Shown piece by piece: positions 1-9,497 of a DNA stretch of 64,000 nucleotides. Position 1 is the first letter of the stretch; each line of letters opens with the position of its first letter. The position numbers and the translations under genes were made by a program. Under the pieces are notes generated by a model that saw only the letters and a program-made list of their open reading frames with translations, made no database searches and was not told the origin of the DNA. This DNA is from Hanstruepera neustonica (lineage in GTDB: Bacteria > Bacteroidota > Bacteroidia > Flavobacteriales > Flavobacteriaceae): NCBI RefSeq assembly GCF_002895005.1, contig NZ_POWF01000006.1, positions 1 to 64,000 on the forward strand. The letters run 5' to 3'.

Positions 1-675
1 TATTGTCATCTTCGGTTTGGTCATATTCGCTTACAGATAAATTAATGTTGTAATCACAGCCGTTTTGATCTTGTGAAACAACGGTAACCGTTCCATCTGT
101 TGCAAATACCTCGTAATCCTGTCCGTCAATATTCCATGTATATGATAAACCAGGACATACCGTTTCGTTTCTATTGTCATCTTCGGTTTGGTCATATTCG
201 CTTACAGATAAATTAATGTTGTAATCACAGCCGTTTTGATCTTGTGAAACAACGGTAACCGTTCCATCTGTTGCAAATACCTCGTAATCCTGTCCGTCGA
301 TATTCCATGTATATGATAAACCAGGACATACCGTTTCGTTTCTATTGTCATCTTCGGTTTGGTCATATTCGCTTACAGATAAATTAATGTTGTAATCACA
401 GCCGTTTTGATCTTGTGATACAACGGTAACTGTTCCATCTGTTGCAAATACTTCGTAATCCTGTCCGTCAATATTCCATGTGTATGATAAACCAGGACAT
501 ACCGTTTCGTTTCTATTATCATCTTCGGTTTGATCATATTCGCTAATTGTTAATGTTGCTGTGTAAGAGCATCCATTTTGATCAGTTTCATTTAATACAA
601 CTGGACTATCAGTAGCAAAATATGATAATCCATTGTAAGACCAAGTATATGATTCACCGGGACATACGGTAACAC
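1..675 (-). repeat. 171-bp in-frame tandem repeats (57 aa)
   Basis: Units at 1-171, 172-342 and 343-513 are near-identical and differ only at a few scattered positions (for example 299, and 418-462). A fourth, clearly diverged unit covers about 514-675. The period is exactly 171 bp, so each unit adds 57 residues in frame. The array continues past the window start, so the total copy number is unknown. Such homogeneity indicates recent unit amplification or gene conversion. Confidence 0.95.
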
Positions 676-1711
676 TATCATCGACATCATCAGTTAAATC
701 ATAAATTAAAATGTTAGAAGAACACGAAGCAATAGTAACACCATTACCGTTTACCAATGAATTAGTAAGTGTATAATTTCCAGCATTTAAACCAGCTATA
801 GTTGAGGCAAATCCATCAAAAGTTGTATTTATACCTTCACCTGTTAGAGTCCAAACAAGCATATTTTCACAATCGCTATTAGAAAAACCATTTAACCAGG
901 TTTCAATGGTGCCATCTTGACTATCGTCTCCTGAACCTTCACAAAAAGTAAGGTCTGTTTGAGGACAAAACACTTCAGGTTCACATACATAAATATTTTC
1001 ACAGTCTTTCGTTTTGAAATTTATATCTCCACCATTTTCTACGCTTGATTGATTATAAAATAATGCTATATAATAAACATTGACAACACCAGCAGCTACA
1101 ACTGCATCTTCATTAATCCATGTTTTCCATTGGTTTTGAGCACTGCAAGCACCTTCAACATAATCTAGAGAGTTAATAAGCGCATTACAATCTGCTGCAG
1201 GATTAACAACATCTTCAGGAGAAGACGTACCAGCATAGAAAACCGTCCATGCTTCCATTTGACCGACACCTTGCAATTTGACCGAATTGATAAACTCTGG
1301 TGTAGCAAATTTTATCCATTGAACATAATCATAAGGTTGATTATCTTCTGGATCAATATAACAACTGGACTCATTTGCTGGAACTTGGTTGGCAAAAAGT
1401 GGTAAAAATCCCGAATCAACAAAATTACCAATTGGTGTTGTAGTTTGAACACCACAACCATCTGTATCAGCTGCCTGCGTGCAGGCGATTATACCATTGG
1501 TTGTCGAACCACTATTCGAACAATAAAGTTTAGCATCGCATGGACTCGGTCCATTTCCGTTTACATCTGCTTGACATTGTGGTTCTGAACATTGTGCAGA
1601 AACCGTTTCAATGTTAAATGCTACTAAAGCAAAAACCATCAAAAATGTTGTAAACAGTTTTTTAGAATAATCCTTGAGAAAATAAGGATTAAAAAAGTTG
1701 AAGTTTCTCAT
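1..1711 (-). CDS. Large secreted adhesin-like repeat protein, 3' part outside the window
   Basis: An open frame runs from an ATG at 1711 to the window edge (570 codons, no stop), so the C-terminus is missing. The N-terminus is a Sec signal with a hydrophobic stretch ending in ETVSAQC, cleaved near residue 40. The mature start is Cys-rich (CSEPQCQADVNGNG), and residues about 40-250 resemble the leading domain of Bacteroidota surface proteins. From about residue 345 the chain becomes tandem 57-residue repeats beginning near CPGLSYTWNIDGQ. Proteins of this build usually end in a gliding-motility/T9SS C-terminal domain, which cannot be seen here. Role inferred: cell-surface adhesin or matrix protein exported by T9SS. 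It lies downstream of the metalloprotease gene on the same strand, separated by 316 bp with its own promoter candidate. No catalytic motif was recognised. Confidence 0.8.
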   Translation of the reverse strand, partial: MRNFNFFNPYFLKDYSKKLFTTFLMVFALVAFNIETVSAQCSEPQCQADVNGNGPSPCDAKLYCSNSGSTTNGIIACTQAADTDGCGVQTTTPIGNFVDSGFLPLFANQVPANESSCYIDPEDNQPYDYVQWIKFATPEFINSVKLQGVGQMEAWTVFYAGTSSPEDVVNPAADCNALINSLDYVEGACSAQNQWKTWINEDAVVAAGVVNVYYIALFYNQSSVENGGDINFKTKDCENIYVCEPEVFCPQTDLTFCEGSGDDSQDGTIETWLNGFSNSDCENMLVWTLTGEGINTTFDGFASTIAGLNAGNYTLTNSLVNGNGVTIASCSSNILIYDLTDDVDDSVTVCPGESYTWSYNGLSYFATDSPVVLNETDQNGCSYTATLTISEYDQTEDDNRNETVCPGLSYTWNIDGQDYEVFATDGTVTVVSQDQNGCDYNINLSVSEYDQTEDDNRNETVCPGLSYTWNIDGQDYEVFATDGTVTVVSQDQNGCDYNINLSVSEYDQTEDDNRNETVCPGLSYTWNIDGQDYEVFATDGTVTVVSQDQNGCDYNINLSVSEYDQTEDDN

Positions 1712-2027
1712 AATTACTTGTGTATTAGTTGATAATAGCCTAATACATAAGTAGGCACATTCAAAAGTTAAATGGAAAACCCATATAACTGTAAAGATGG
1801 AACAATTGCTATTAATCGTTATCTTATGAAATGTGCTATTAACCTAATTATTAAAATTAAGGGAAATTAATGAACTCAAATATATGATTTTGTGTGAGTT
1901 AGTTGCAAACATAGCTTCGATATTAGATAAAATACCTATTATGCAGTTAAACCGCTAAACTAAATTGAAGAAAATTCTGACCATCAATCAGTAAATTAAG
2001 AATCAAAGCTCAAAAATTACACTTTGA
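1712..2027. other. 316-bp intergenic region, AT-rich
   Basis: This stretch separates two minus-strand secreted-protein genes. Apart from the promoter candidate at 1877-1909, no coding frame, RNA gene or clear terminator was seen. Confidence 0.6.
1877..1909 (-). promoter_or_regulatory. Candidate Bacteroidota-type promoter for the adhesin-like gene
   Basis: Read on the minus strand: TTTG (1909-1906), 21 nt, then TATATTTG (1884-1877), matching TTTG-N19-21-TAnnTTTG. Transcription would start near 1870, giving a leader of about 160 nt before the ATG at 1711. Confidence 0.45.
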
Positions 2028-3788
2028 TTAATTCAAAAGTATTTTTTTACTGACAATTCCTTGATTGGTTTCAATCTGTAATACATAAAGCCCCGTACTT
2101 AATGTGGAGACATGCAATTGATTTACAGAACCATTATTTACAAATTCTTTTGATGTAATTAGTTCACCAACGGTATTGTAAAGTCTCATGTTTTCAACCC
2201 TAGTTTCATTTGCAGACTTTATATTAATTACTCCCGAAGTAACAGGGTTTGGATAAATAATAATCTGATCTGTAAACGACACATCAGTAGTTGACAAGGT
2301 CGAACAGCTCGAATCTTCCATCAGACTTTGACCGCAAATTTGTATAGTACTACTTCTATCTTGAATATCATTAGCTCCTTGTATATCATTAGGACTCAAC
2401 GTCCTTGAAACTACGTTGGCTGCCATTGAGAAATGCATAACTTCAGCATCATTAATAACGTGACCCAACTGCTGACCGTGTCCTAATTCATGTACAGCAA
2501 CACTCTCAAAATCAACCTCGTTACTGGCAGGTGGACTTGTTGAAAAATTCCAGTTAATAGAGCTGTTAAAAACAATATCCATTTCATCAACATACCATTT
2601 CACTTCACCATTAAATGGGCAACCTGAATATCTTGATGTGCATCTACCTAAAACACCTGGTGGTAATGGGCTGGCATCATCAAAAGTCACGACATTGATA
2701 CCATCATTAGATGATGAATTAGCCGTCGTCGTATTCAAGGCAACATCCCAATTGATTCCAGATTCACATGACCAAGAATCCAACCCTCTTACAAATGGGT
2801 CTACAGCCAATGAGGATTCAAAATCAGTATTCATTTGCCATGTAAAACCACCTTCATTATTGGTATTGATATGTTGCGTCTGGTAGGCTATATTATTGTA
2901 ATCTAAATTGATTTGAGCAAAATCAACAGTAAGATCTGTTGTTGAATATCCGTATTGATTGTCTGAATTCATTACCCTAACAGCGCCAGTACCTGCTCTA
3001 TCTGGTATTTCCACTTCAATTTCAGTATCACTCCAACTTACAATTTGAGCTGGACCTACGTCATAAAACAAGGCGCCACCATAATTAGCATCACAGAAAC
3101 CTACTGTTGGCATTTCGGTTCCAAAACCAGAGCCATTAATTGTCAATATAGTTTTTGTTCCAGCCGTTGTATTATAACTTGAAAATGATGAAATAACTGG
3201 CAATGAAGAACTTGATCTATTTGCATTGATAGCATTTATGTTAGAATCAATTGGAGAATCTGAAATTACGGTATATGGTCTTCCTAATTCAGTTGTAATT
3301 ACTTGGTGAAAATTATTGATAATTCCGGAATAACTTTTGAAAATATTGGCAGCTAAATTGAGCTCGGCACTATACTTATAAAAACTCTGTATATCGCTGT
3401 AAGGTATGTAACTATTAATATTATCTCTATTAAATTCCGAGTTTGGTGTATCATTTAAAATAAAAACACCCATATCACCTTCATCGAGTTCCAAAGCATT
3501 AGAGACAACCATGGCCTCCAATCCCACTACACCACCAAGTGTAATAATATCAATTTCATTGGCACTAACACCTTTAAATACTTTACTTATCTGAATTCTA
3601 TGTCTGGTATAGATGTTATCTTGAGCATCATTCCAAAAAGATTCGCTCATCACAACTTCCCCTTCAACAACTTTAGAGGCCTTGGCAATTTGTTCTTGAA
3701 GCGAAATTTCAACTAATAATTCTTGTGAGATCATTACTTTAGGTAAAAATATCATCAAAATGGATAAGAAAAGTAGATTTGGTTTCAT
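2028..3788 (-). CDS. Secreted metzincin-like metalloprotease with IPT/TIG domain and T9SS tail
   Basis: 586 residues. A Sec signal (about 1-21) is followed by a region of unknown fold to about 190. An IPT/TIG beta-sandwich starts near LPVISSFSSYNTTAG (about 195-290). A zinc protease domain (about 300-480) contains HELGHGQQLGH, which supplies the three His ligands and Glu of HExxHxxxxxH, and EVMHFSM follows as a possible Met-turn. The usual metzincin Gly at the eighth motif position is Gln here. The last 75 residues (IYPNPVTSG...KKILLN) are a type A T9SS sorting domain, so the protein is probably exported across the outer membrane and anchored or released. The nearest family is matrixin/M10-like peptidases. 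It sits alone between dnaK and the adhesin-like gene. Substrate unknown. Confidence 0.85.
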   Translation of the reverse strand: MKPNLLFLSILMIFLPKVMISQELLVEISLQEQIAKASKVVEGEVVMSESFWNDAQDNIYTRHRIQISKVFKGVSANEIDIITLGGVVGLEAMVVSNALELDEGDMGVFILNDTPNSEFNRDNINSYIPYSDIQSFYKYSAELNLAANIFKSYSGIINNFHQVITTELGRPYTVISDSPIDSNINAINANRSSSSLPVISSFSSYNTTAGTKTILTINGSGFGTEMPTVGFCDANYGGALFYDVGPAQIVSWSDTEIEVEIPDRAGTGAVRVMNSDNQYGYSTTDLTVDFAQINLDYNNIAYQTQHINTNNEGGFTWQMNTDFESSLAVDPFVRGLDSWSCESGINWDVALNTTTANSSSNDGINVVTFDDASPLPPGVLGRCTSRYSGCPFNGEVKWYVDEMDIVFNSSINWNFSTSPPASNEVDFESVAVHELGHGQQLGHVINDAEVMHFSMAANVVSRTLSPNDIQGANDIQDRSSTIQICGQSLMEDSSCSTLSTTDVSFTDQIIIYPNPVTSGVINIKSANETRVENMRLYNTVGELITSKEFVNNGSVNQLHVSTLSTGLYVLQIETNQGIVSKKILLN

Positions 3789-3926
3789 AATCTTTGCTAT
3801 TAAATTGGTGGTTAAAAGTAGATAACCAAGTAATTTAGTCTTTAAAATGTATTATTTTTTCGATGAAATGCAATTTTTTTGTAAGAATTATTCGTTTTTT
3901 GTAGTCCACATTAGATTCTAACAAAC

Positions 3927-3954
3927 AAAAACGCAACCATTTCTGGTTGCGTTT
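3927..3954 (-). terminator. Intrinsic terminator of dnaK
   Basis: A perfect 12-bp stem (AAAACGCAACCA / TGGTTGCGTTTT) with a 4-nt loop lies 38 bp downstream of the dnaK stop. On the minus strand it is followed by a T-rich tract. Confidence 0.8.
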
Positions 3955-3991
3955 TCAACTATTAATTATTAACTATACGCTAATTGTCAAC

Positions 3992-5899
3992 TTATTTAAC
4001 TTCTTCGAAATCTACATCTTCTACATCGCTACCTTCGTTAGATGCTCCTGCATCGCCTTGAGGTTGCTCTGCTCCTGCTCCACTTTGTTGTGCTTCGGCT
4101 TGTGCTTTGTACATTTCTTCACTAGCTACTTTCCAAGCTTCGTTTATTTTTTCTAAAGCTGGATCAATTACTGCGATATCTTTTGTTTCGTAAGCTTTCT
4201 TCAATTCTTCAAGTGCCTCTTCAATTGGTTTCTTTTTATCATCAGATAACTTGTCGCCAAATTCGCTTAACTGTTTTTCCGTTTGGAAAATCATGGCATC
4301 GGCACTGTTTAGTTTATCAGCAGTTTCTTTTGCTTTAGCATCTGCATCTGCATTGGCTTCAGCTTCTTGCTTCATCTTTTGGATTTCTTCTTCAGTTAAT
4401 CCTGAAGATGCTTCAATTCTGATGTCCTGAGACTTACCAGTGGCCTTATCAGTTGCTGATACTTTAATAATACCATTAGCATCAATATCAAATGTTACTT
4501 CAATTTGTGGCACACCTCTTTGAGCTGGTGGAATTCCATCCAAATGGAAACGACCAATTGTTTTGTTATCTGCAGCCATTGGACGCTCACCTTGTAAAAC
4601 ATGAATTTCCACTGAAGGCTGATTGTCAGCAGCTGTCGAGAATACTTGACTCTTCTTTGTTGGAATGGTAGTATTCGCTTCAATTAACTTGGTCATTACG
4701 TTACCCATGGTTTCAATACCCAATGATAATGGTGTTACATCTAACAAAAGAACGTCTTTTACATCACCTGTTAATACACCACCTTGGATTCCAGCTCCTA
4801 GTGATACAACCTCGTCTGGGTTTACACCTTTACTTGGTTTTTTACCAAAGAATTTTTCTACAGCTTCTTGTACTGCAGGAATACGTGTAGAACCACCAAC
4901 TAAAATAACTTCGTCTATATCACTCTTACTTAAACCTGCTGCTTTTAACGCAGACTCACATGGTTCAATAGTACGTTTAACTAAATCGTCAATTAACTGC
5001 TCAAATTTAGAACGTGTTAATGTACGTACCAAGTGCTTTGGTCCGCTAGCTGTAGCTGTTACGTAAGGCAAGTTGATTTCTGTTTGCGCAGACGATGATA
5101 ATTCAATTTTTGCTTTTTCAGCTGCCTCCTTAAGACGTTGTAATGCCATAGGGTCTTTACGTAAATCCATGCCTTCTTCAGCATTGAACTCGTCTGCTAA
5201 CCAATTGATGATTTTTTCATCTACATCGTCACCACCTAAATGGGTATCACCGTCAGTTGATAATACTTCAAAAACACCATCTCCTAATTCAAGGATCGAT
5301 ACGTCATGAGTACCTCCACCAAAGTCAAAAACCACAATTTTTTGGTCAGTTCCTTTTTTATCCAATCCATAAGCCAAGGCTGCTGCAGTAGGCTCATTGA
5401 TAATACGCTCAACTTTTAAACCTGCAATTTCTCCAGCTTCTTTTGTAGCTTGACGCTGCGAATCGTTAAAATAAGCTGGCACTGTAATGACAGCACGGCT
5501 CACATCTTGTCCTAAATAATCTTCAGCTGTTTTCTTCATTTTTTGAAGAATCATAGCCGATAATTCTTGAGGTGTATATAAACGACCATCAATATCAACT
5601 CGTGGTGTATCGTTATCACCTTTAACTACTTTATAAGGTACACGTTCTGCTTCTTTTTTAGATTCAGAATATTTATTACCCATAAAACGCTTAATAGAAT
5701 AAACGGTTTTAGTTGGGTTAGTTACTGCTTGGCGCTTTGCAGGGTCACCAACTTTAATTTCACCACCTTCTACGAAAGCGATTACAGATGGTGTTGTACG
5801 CTTACCTTCTGCGTTAGGAATTACAACAGGCTCATTACCTTCCATTACAGAAACACAAGAGTTTGTTGTACCTAAATCGATTCCAATAATTTTACTCAT
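3992..5899 (-). CDS. dnaK: Chaperone protein DnaK (Hsp70)
   Basis: 635 residues, normal for the family. An ATPase domain (1 to about 380) opens with [12 protein letters not shown] and contains the phosphate-2 loop [13 protein letters not shown] and the adenosine motif [14 protein letters not shown]. The substrate-binding beta domain (about 385-500) begins after the linker [14 protein letters not shown] helical lid follows, and the acidic tail ends in [11 protein letters not shown]. The protein folds nascent and stress-damaged proteins with DnaJ and GrpE; neither partner gene is in the window. The gene appears monocistronic: it has its own terminator downstream and a divergent lipoprotein gene upstream. 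A 9-bp inverted repeat with TGACA/TGTCA half-sites lies about 100 bp upstream and could be a stress operator. Confidence 0.98.
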   Translation of the reverse strand: MSKIIGIDLGTTNSCVSVMEGNEPVVIPNAEGKRTTPSVIAFVEGGEIKVGDPAKRQAVTNPTKTVYSIKRFMGNKYSESKKEAERVPYKVVKGDNDTPRVDIDGRLYTPQELSAMILQKMKKTAEDYLGQDVSRAVITVPAYFNDSQRQATKEAGEIAGLKVERIINEPTAAALAYGLDKKGTDQKIVVFDFGGGTHDVSILELGDGVFEVLSTDGDTHLGGDDVDEKIINWLADEFNAEEGMDLRKDPMALQRLKEAAEKAKIELSSSAQTEINLPYVTATASGPKHLVRTLTRSKFEQLIDDLVKRTIEPCESALKAAGLSKSDIDEVILVGGSTRIPAVQEAVEKFFGKKPSKGVNPDEVVSLGAGIQGGVLTGDVKDVLLLDVTPLSLGIETMGNVMTKLIEANTTIPTKKSQVFSTAADNQPSVEIHVLQGERPMAADNKTIGRFHLDGIPPAQRGVPQIEVTFDIDANGIIKVSATDKATGKSQDIRIEASSGLTEEEIQKMKQEAEANADADAKAKETADKLNSADAMIFQTEKQLSEFGDKLSDDKKKPIEEALEELKKAYETKDIAVIDPALEKINEAWKVASEEMYKAQAEAQQSGAGAEQPQGDAGASNEGSDVEDVDFEEVK

Positions 5900-5988
5900 A
5901 ATTTGTTTTTATTTGTTTAATAATTTCCGAATTCCCGGAAACGTTGTGTTCAATTTAATTCGGAATGTATAAGTCAATGATTGTGCCA

Positions 5989-6017
5989 TGACAAAAAATA
6001 TGACACGATGTCATATT
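5989..6017. promoter_or_regulatory. Inverted repeat between dnaK and the divergent lipoprotein gene
   Basis: AATATGACA (5997-6005), spacer CGA, TGTCATATT (6009-6017) form a perfect 9-bp inverted repeat. A further TGACA half-site lies at 5989-5993. A second, smaller inverted repeat (TTTCCG/CGGAAA, 5924-5941) lies closer to dnaK. This is not the CIRCE element (TTAGCACTC-N9-GAGTGCTAA). A heat-shock or other operator is inferred from position only. Confidence 0.4.
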
Positions 6018-6096
6018 GCAAATAAGATTCTTTCTAACATTCAAGCTTTCTAATAATTATTATTACATTTAAGTGCAAATCAAAAACGAATCTATT

Positions 6097-6585
6097 ATGA
6101 AAAAAACATTGTTTGTTCTAATAACATTTTTAAGTGTTACAATCATCTCTTGCGAAGGACCTCAAGGACCTCCAGGTCAAGACGGTGGTACTATAATTGC
6201 TCCAGCCTTCGAAATTGAAATAGATTTTAATTCGGCTAATAATTATGAATATATAGAACCCTATGGGTTTACTTTATATCCTGCCGATGGTGTCCTAGTT
6301 TACATTTTATGGGATGTCATAAACGGTCAAGAAATTTGGCGTTTGTTACCACAAACAGTGGAGTTTGACGAAGGATCTTTGGTTTACAATTATGACTTTA
6401 CTAGAGAAGACGTTAGTTTCTTTCTTGATGGCACAATAAATTTTAATTTATTGGATCCCGTATGGACTCAAAATCAAGTCTTCAGAGTTATTGTTGTGCC
6501 TGCCGAAGATGTTGGTAAACAACTCCATACTGATCTGAATGCTGTCATGAGTGCTTATAACATTAAGGAATTCACAAAACATTAA
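6097..6585 (+). CDS. Small lipoprotein with collagen-like start
   Basis: An upstream GTG (6073) is in frame, but the ATG at 6097 gives a standard lipoprotein signal (MKKTLFVLITFLSVTIISC), so it is preferred (162 residues). The lipobox Cys is followed directly by GPQGPPGQDGG, a short run of Gly-X-Y triplets, then a compact domain of about 130 residues without a recognised family motif. Bacteroidota have many such 'collagen-like' lipoproteins whose triplets act as a short spacer at the membrane. It is divergent from dnaK and upstream of the serine dehydratase on the same strand, 76 bp away. Location inferred: outer or inner membrane, periplasmic face. Function unknown. Confidence 0.75.
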   Translation: MKKTLFVLITFLSVTIISCEGPQGPPGQDGGTIIAPAFEIEIDFNSANNYEYIEPYGFTLYPADGVLVYILWDVINGQEIWRLLPQTVEFDEGSLVYNYDFTREDVSFFLDGTINFNLLDPVWTQNQVFRVIVVPAEDVGKQLHTDLNAVMSAYNIKEFTKH

Positions 6586-6628
6586 TTAGGAATCATCCTT
6601 TTTATATGTTACCGTAGAGAACTAAATG

Positions 6629-6636
6629 TATATTTG
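6629..6636 (+). promoter_or_regulatory. Candidate -7 element for the serine dehydratase gene
   Basis: TATATTTG matches TAnnTTTG and lies 25 bp before the ATG. No clear TTG was found at the expected upstream distance, so this is a half-supported promoter. Confidence 0.3.
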
Positions 6637-6661
6637 TGACTTAAAATAATGAATCGCTTTT

Positions 6662-8086
6662 ATGGAGTCTATTTCGGTTTTTGACATGCTAAAAATTGGC
6701 GTTGGGCCATCAAGTTCTCATACTTTAGGACCTTGGCGAGCTGCTGAACGCTGGATTAAGGAATTAAAGGACAAAAATAGATTTAACAAAGTTGAAAGCA
6801 TCAAGGTTGATCTCTACGGTTCTTTATCTTTAACCGGAAAAGGACATGCCACGGATTTGGCAGTCATGCTTGGTTTAAGTGGTGCCGATCCTGAACTTAT
6901 TCCCACTGAAAGCATTGATGTGGTTATCAAGGCTATTTCCAACTCTGGTAATATCATCTTTAACAATGAAAAAACCATAAAGTTCAATCCAAAAACGGAT
7001 ATTATATTTAACAAAAAGTTCTTGCCATTTCATTCAAACGGTATGACGTTTACAGCTACTATCAATGGCAGAGGCTACAAGTCTACCTACTACTCTATTG
7101 GTGGCGGATTTGTGGTTCAGGAGGAGCGTAAAATATCCAAAGCCAATAAAATTATTTTTTACTGTACATTCCCATATCCTGTTGAAAACGGTGATCAATT
7201 ATTACGTTTTTGCAATCAATTACAGTTACCCATTTCAGGTATTGTTTTAGAAAATGAAAAATCTATAAGATCAGAAGATACCATTGATTTTGAGTTACAA
7301 CGTATATGGAACACCATGTTAGAATGTATGTATTTGGGCTGCCACACCGAAGGTAGTTTACCCGGAGGCTTAAATGTTAGACGACGCGCCTTTGACATAC
7401 ACAAAAACCTAATTGGGGATACTCCATACAATGATCCGATTGAGTGGATTCAATCCATCAGAAATACGGAAGTTAAATTTCGGCAAATCATTAAATGGGT
7501 TAGTTGTTTTGCATTGGCGGTCAATGAAGTGAATGCCTCACTTGGCCGGGTAGTCACAGCTCCTACCAATGGTAGTGCTGGCGTTATTCCTGCTGTTTTA
7601 ATGTACTATTTAGTAATTGAAAACCATGATGGTAATTTTGATGATATCAAGCGCTTTTTGCTAGTAGCAGGTGAAATAGGTAGTATCTTTAAAAAGGGAG
7701 CAACCATTTCGGCTGCCATGGGAGGCTGTCAAGCAGAAATTGGGGTGTCATCGGCTATGGCTGCTGCTGCACTTTGTGAACTACAAGGTGGTACTCCTGA
7801 ACAGGTATTGATCGCGGCAGAAATCGCCATGGAACATCATTTAGGTATGACCTGTGATCCAATAGGCGGCTTAGTTCAAATACCCTGTATAGAGCGTAAC
7901 GCCATGGGAGCTATTAAAGCCATTAACGCTTCAGAATTAGCATTGGATACGGATCCAAATAACGTCAAAGTACCCTTGGACAAAGTAGTACAAACCATGT
8001 GGGAGACTGCCAAGGACATGAACTCTAAATACAAGGAAACCAGTGAAGGTGGTTTAGCCGTTGGTGTTAACCTATCTGATTGTTAA
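6662..8086 (+). CDS. sdaA: L-serine ammonia-lyase, iron-sulfur type, single chain
   Basis: 474 residues. The beta domain starts at once with [21 protein letters not shown], the substrate-pocket signature of this family. The alpha/catalytic domain includes [31 protein letters not shown] and the pair [13 protein letters not shown]. The Cys residues of GGC and of the TCD...PC segment are the expected 4Fe-4S ligands. The enzyme deaminates L-serine to pyruvate and ammonia in the cytoplasm. Beta and alpha parts are fused in one chain, as in the E. coli SdaA/SdaB type. The cluster is oxygen-sensitive in this family. It is convergent with the NTF2-like gene (13 bp apart), with its own -7 element candidate upstream. 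The sdaA symbol denotes the family, not proven orthology. Confidence 0.95.
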   Translation: MESISVFDMLKIGVGPSSSHTLGPWRAAERWIKELKDKNRFNKVESIKVDLYGSLSLTGKGHATDLAVMLGLSGADPELIPTESIDVVIKAISNSGNIIFNNEKTIKFNPKTDIIFNKKFLPFHSNGMTFTATINGRGYKSTYYSIGGGFVVQEERKISKANKIIFYCTFPYPVENGDQLLRFCNQLQLPISGIVLENEKSIRSEDTIDFELQRIWNTMLECMYLGCHTEGSLPGGLNVRRRAFDIHKNLIGDTPYNDPIEWIQSIRNTEVKFRQIIKWVSCFALAVNEVNASLGRVVTAPTNGSAGVIPAVLMYYLVIENHDGNFDDIKRFLLVAGEIGSIFKKGATISAAMGGCQAEIGVSSAMAAAALCELQGGTPEQVLIAAEIAMEHHLGMTCDPIGGLVQIPCIERNAMGAIKAINASELALDTDPNNVKVPLDKVVQTMWETAKDMNSKYKETSEGGLAVGVNLSDC

Positions 8087-8099
8087 GCAATACATATAA

Positions 8100-8558
8100 T
8101 CAATCTTGACAACCTTGTCGTCTTCTAGTGTCAATAAGATAAATAATTTTCCAGGTGCCATTGTCATGAAACAGCTGAAATGAGTTAACACCACAATGAC
8201 TGAAATTACCATTAAACCAAAACTCATAAGGTGTCCAAACATTGGCCATATTACCATCCACCTGAACGGAATAACCCAATATTTTTTCTTCCCATTTTTG
8301 GTCGGCTGGACGTGTTGCCACTGCGGTAATTAGTTTACCAGGTTCATCGGTAACTAAAACGTCTTTACCTTCTTGGGTCTTGTAAACAGTTTGCATTAAA
8401 ACCTTATCCATCATAACTGATTTCATAAGTGTGGTGTCTCCTTTGTGAAATCCTTCAAAAAAAGTTTTAATGGTTTGTTCGGCATCCAGTTCGGCTGACT
8501 CTTGAGCCATCATAGTAGAAGATAATAATACCGTTAAATAGAAAATAAATCGTTGCAT
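8100..8558 (-). CDS. Secreted SnoaL/NTF2-like protein
   Basis: 152 residues with a Sec signal ending in TMMAQ (about 1-18). The rest has the pattern of an NTF2/SnoaL-like cone fold: an N-terminal helix (AEQTIKTFFEGFHKGDTTLM), then strands, with GNMANVWTPYEFWFNG and the end pattern NSFQLFHDNGTWKIIYLIDTRRRQGCQD. Proteins of this kind are common, single-copy and periplasmic in Flavobacteriaceae. Their ligand or reaction is usually unknown. It converges with the serine dehydratase gene and is divergent from panB (120 bp between starts). No active-site residues can be assigned. Confidence 0.8.
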   Translation of the reverse strand: MQRFIFYLTVLLSSTMMAQESAELDAEQTIKTFFEGFHKGDTTLMKSVMMDKVLMQTVYKTQEGKDVLVTDEPGKLITAVATRPADQKWEEKILGYSVQVDGNMANVWTPYEFWFNGNFSHCGVNSFQLFHDNGTWKIIYLIDTRRRQGCQD

Positions 8559-8678
8559 AATTAGTTTAGTTTCAACTAATGTACTACATCAATGATATAT
8601 TGATAATCGTTTAAAGAAAAGTTTAACACTAAATATCTATTTAGTATTTTTACAAACTAGAAATTCTAAAACATCATT

Positions 8679-9497
8679 ATGTCTGTTGCAAAAGAAGAAT
8701 ACAAAAGAATAACGGTCAAAACGTTGGTTGATATGAAATCGAATGGTGAGAAAATTTCCATGCTTACTGCTTACGATTATACCATGGCTAAAATTGTTGA
8801 TGGCGCAGGTGTTGATGTCATTCTAGTTGGTGATTCAGCCAGTAATGTTATGGCAGGCCATGAAACAACCCTACCTATTACGCTGGATCAAATGATTTAT
8901 CATGCGTCATCCGTAATTAGAGCCATAAATCGAGCTTTAGTGGTTGTTGATTTACCATTCGGTAGTTACCAAAGTGACCCTAAAGAGGCGCTTCGATCTG
9001 CTATCAGAATAATGAAAGAATCAGGTGGGCATGCCGTTAAACTGGAAGGTGGTAAAGAAATTAAAGAATCTATAAAGCGAATTTTAAATGCAGGAATACC
9101 TGTTATGGGCCATCTCGGTTTGACACCACAATCTATCTATAAATTTGGAACCTATACCGTTAGAGCTAAAGAAGAAGAAGAAGCTAATAAACTAAAAGAG
9201 GATGCCTTAATGCTAGAAAAAGCAGGATGCTTTGCTATTGTATTAGAAAAAATACCAGCAAAACTGGCTCAAGAAGTAGCTGAAAGTGTGAGTATTCCCG
9301 TCATTGGTATTGGTGCTGGTAATGGCGTCGATGGACAGGTATTGGTACTACATGACATGATTGGTATGACCCATGAATTTAATCCTCGATTTCTACGCAG
9401 ATATATGAATCTTTATGAAGAGATGACCAATGCCATTTCGCAATATGTTGATGATGTTAAATCACAGGACTTCCCAAGTGACAAAGAACAATACTAG
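8679..9497 (+). CDS. panB: 3-methyl-2-oxobutanoate hydroxymethyltransferase
   Basis: 272 residues, a TIM-barrel of normal family length. Family signatures are [30 protein letters not shown] (metal Asp in LVGDS), [27 protein letters not shown] and [18 protein letters not shown]. It transfers a hydroxymethyl group from 5,10-methylene-THF to alpha-ketoisovalerate, making ketopantoate, the first step of pantothenate/CoA synthesis. Its stop overlaps the GTG start of the pseudouridine synthase by one base, so the two genes are co-transcribed. No other pan genes are in the window. Confidence 0.97.
   Translation: MSVAKEEYKRITVKTLVDMKSNGEKISMLTAYDYTMAKIVDGAGVDVILVGDSASNVMAGHETTLPITLDQMIYHASSVIRAINRALVVVDLPFGSYQSDPKEALRSAIRIMKESGGHAVKLEGGKEIKESIKRILNAGIPVMGHLGLTPQSIYKFGTYTVRAKEEEEANKLKEDALMLEKAGCFAIVLEKIPAKLAQEVAESVSIPVIGIGAGNGVDGQVLVLHDMIGMTHEFNPRFLRRYMNLYEEMTNAISQYVDDVKSQDFPSDKEQY

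Noticed and set aside
1-513. Regular 171-bp periodicity, as in a CRISPR array
   Set aside because: The units are contiguous, 171 bp long, in frame and without unique spacers, so they are protein repeats.
4665-5066. 133-residue plus-strand frame opposite dnaK
   Set aside because: Lies inside the conserved dnaK coding sequence on the other strand, with no supporting signals.
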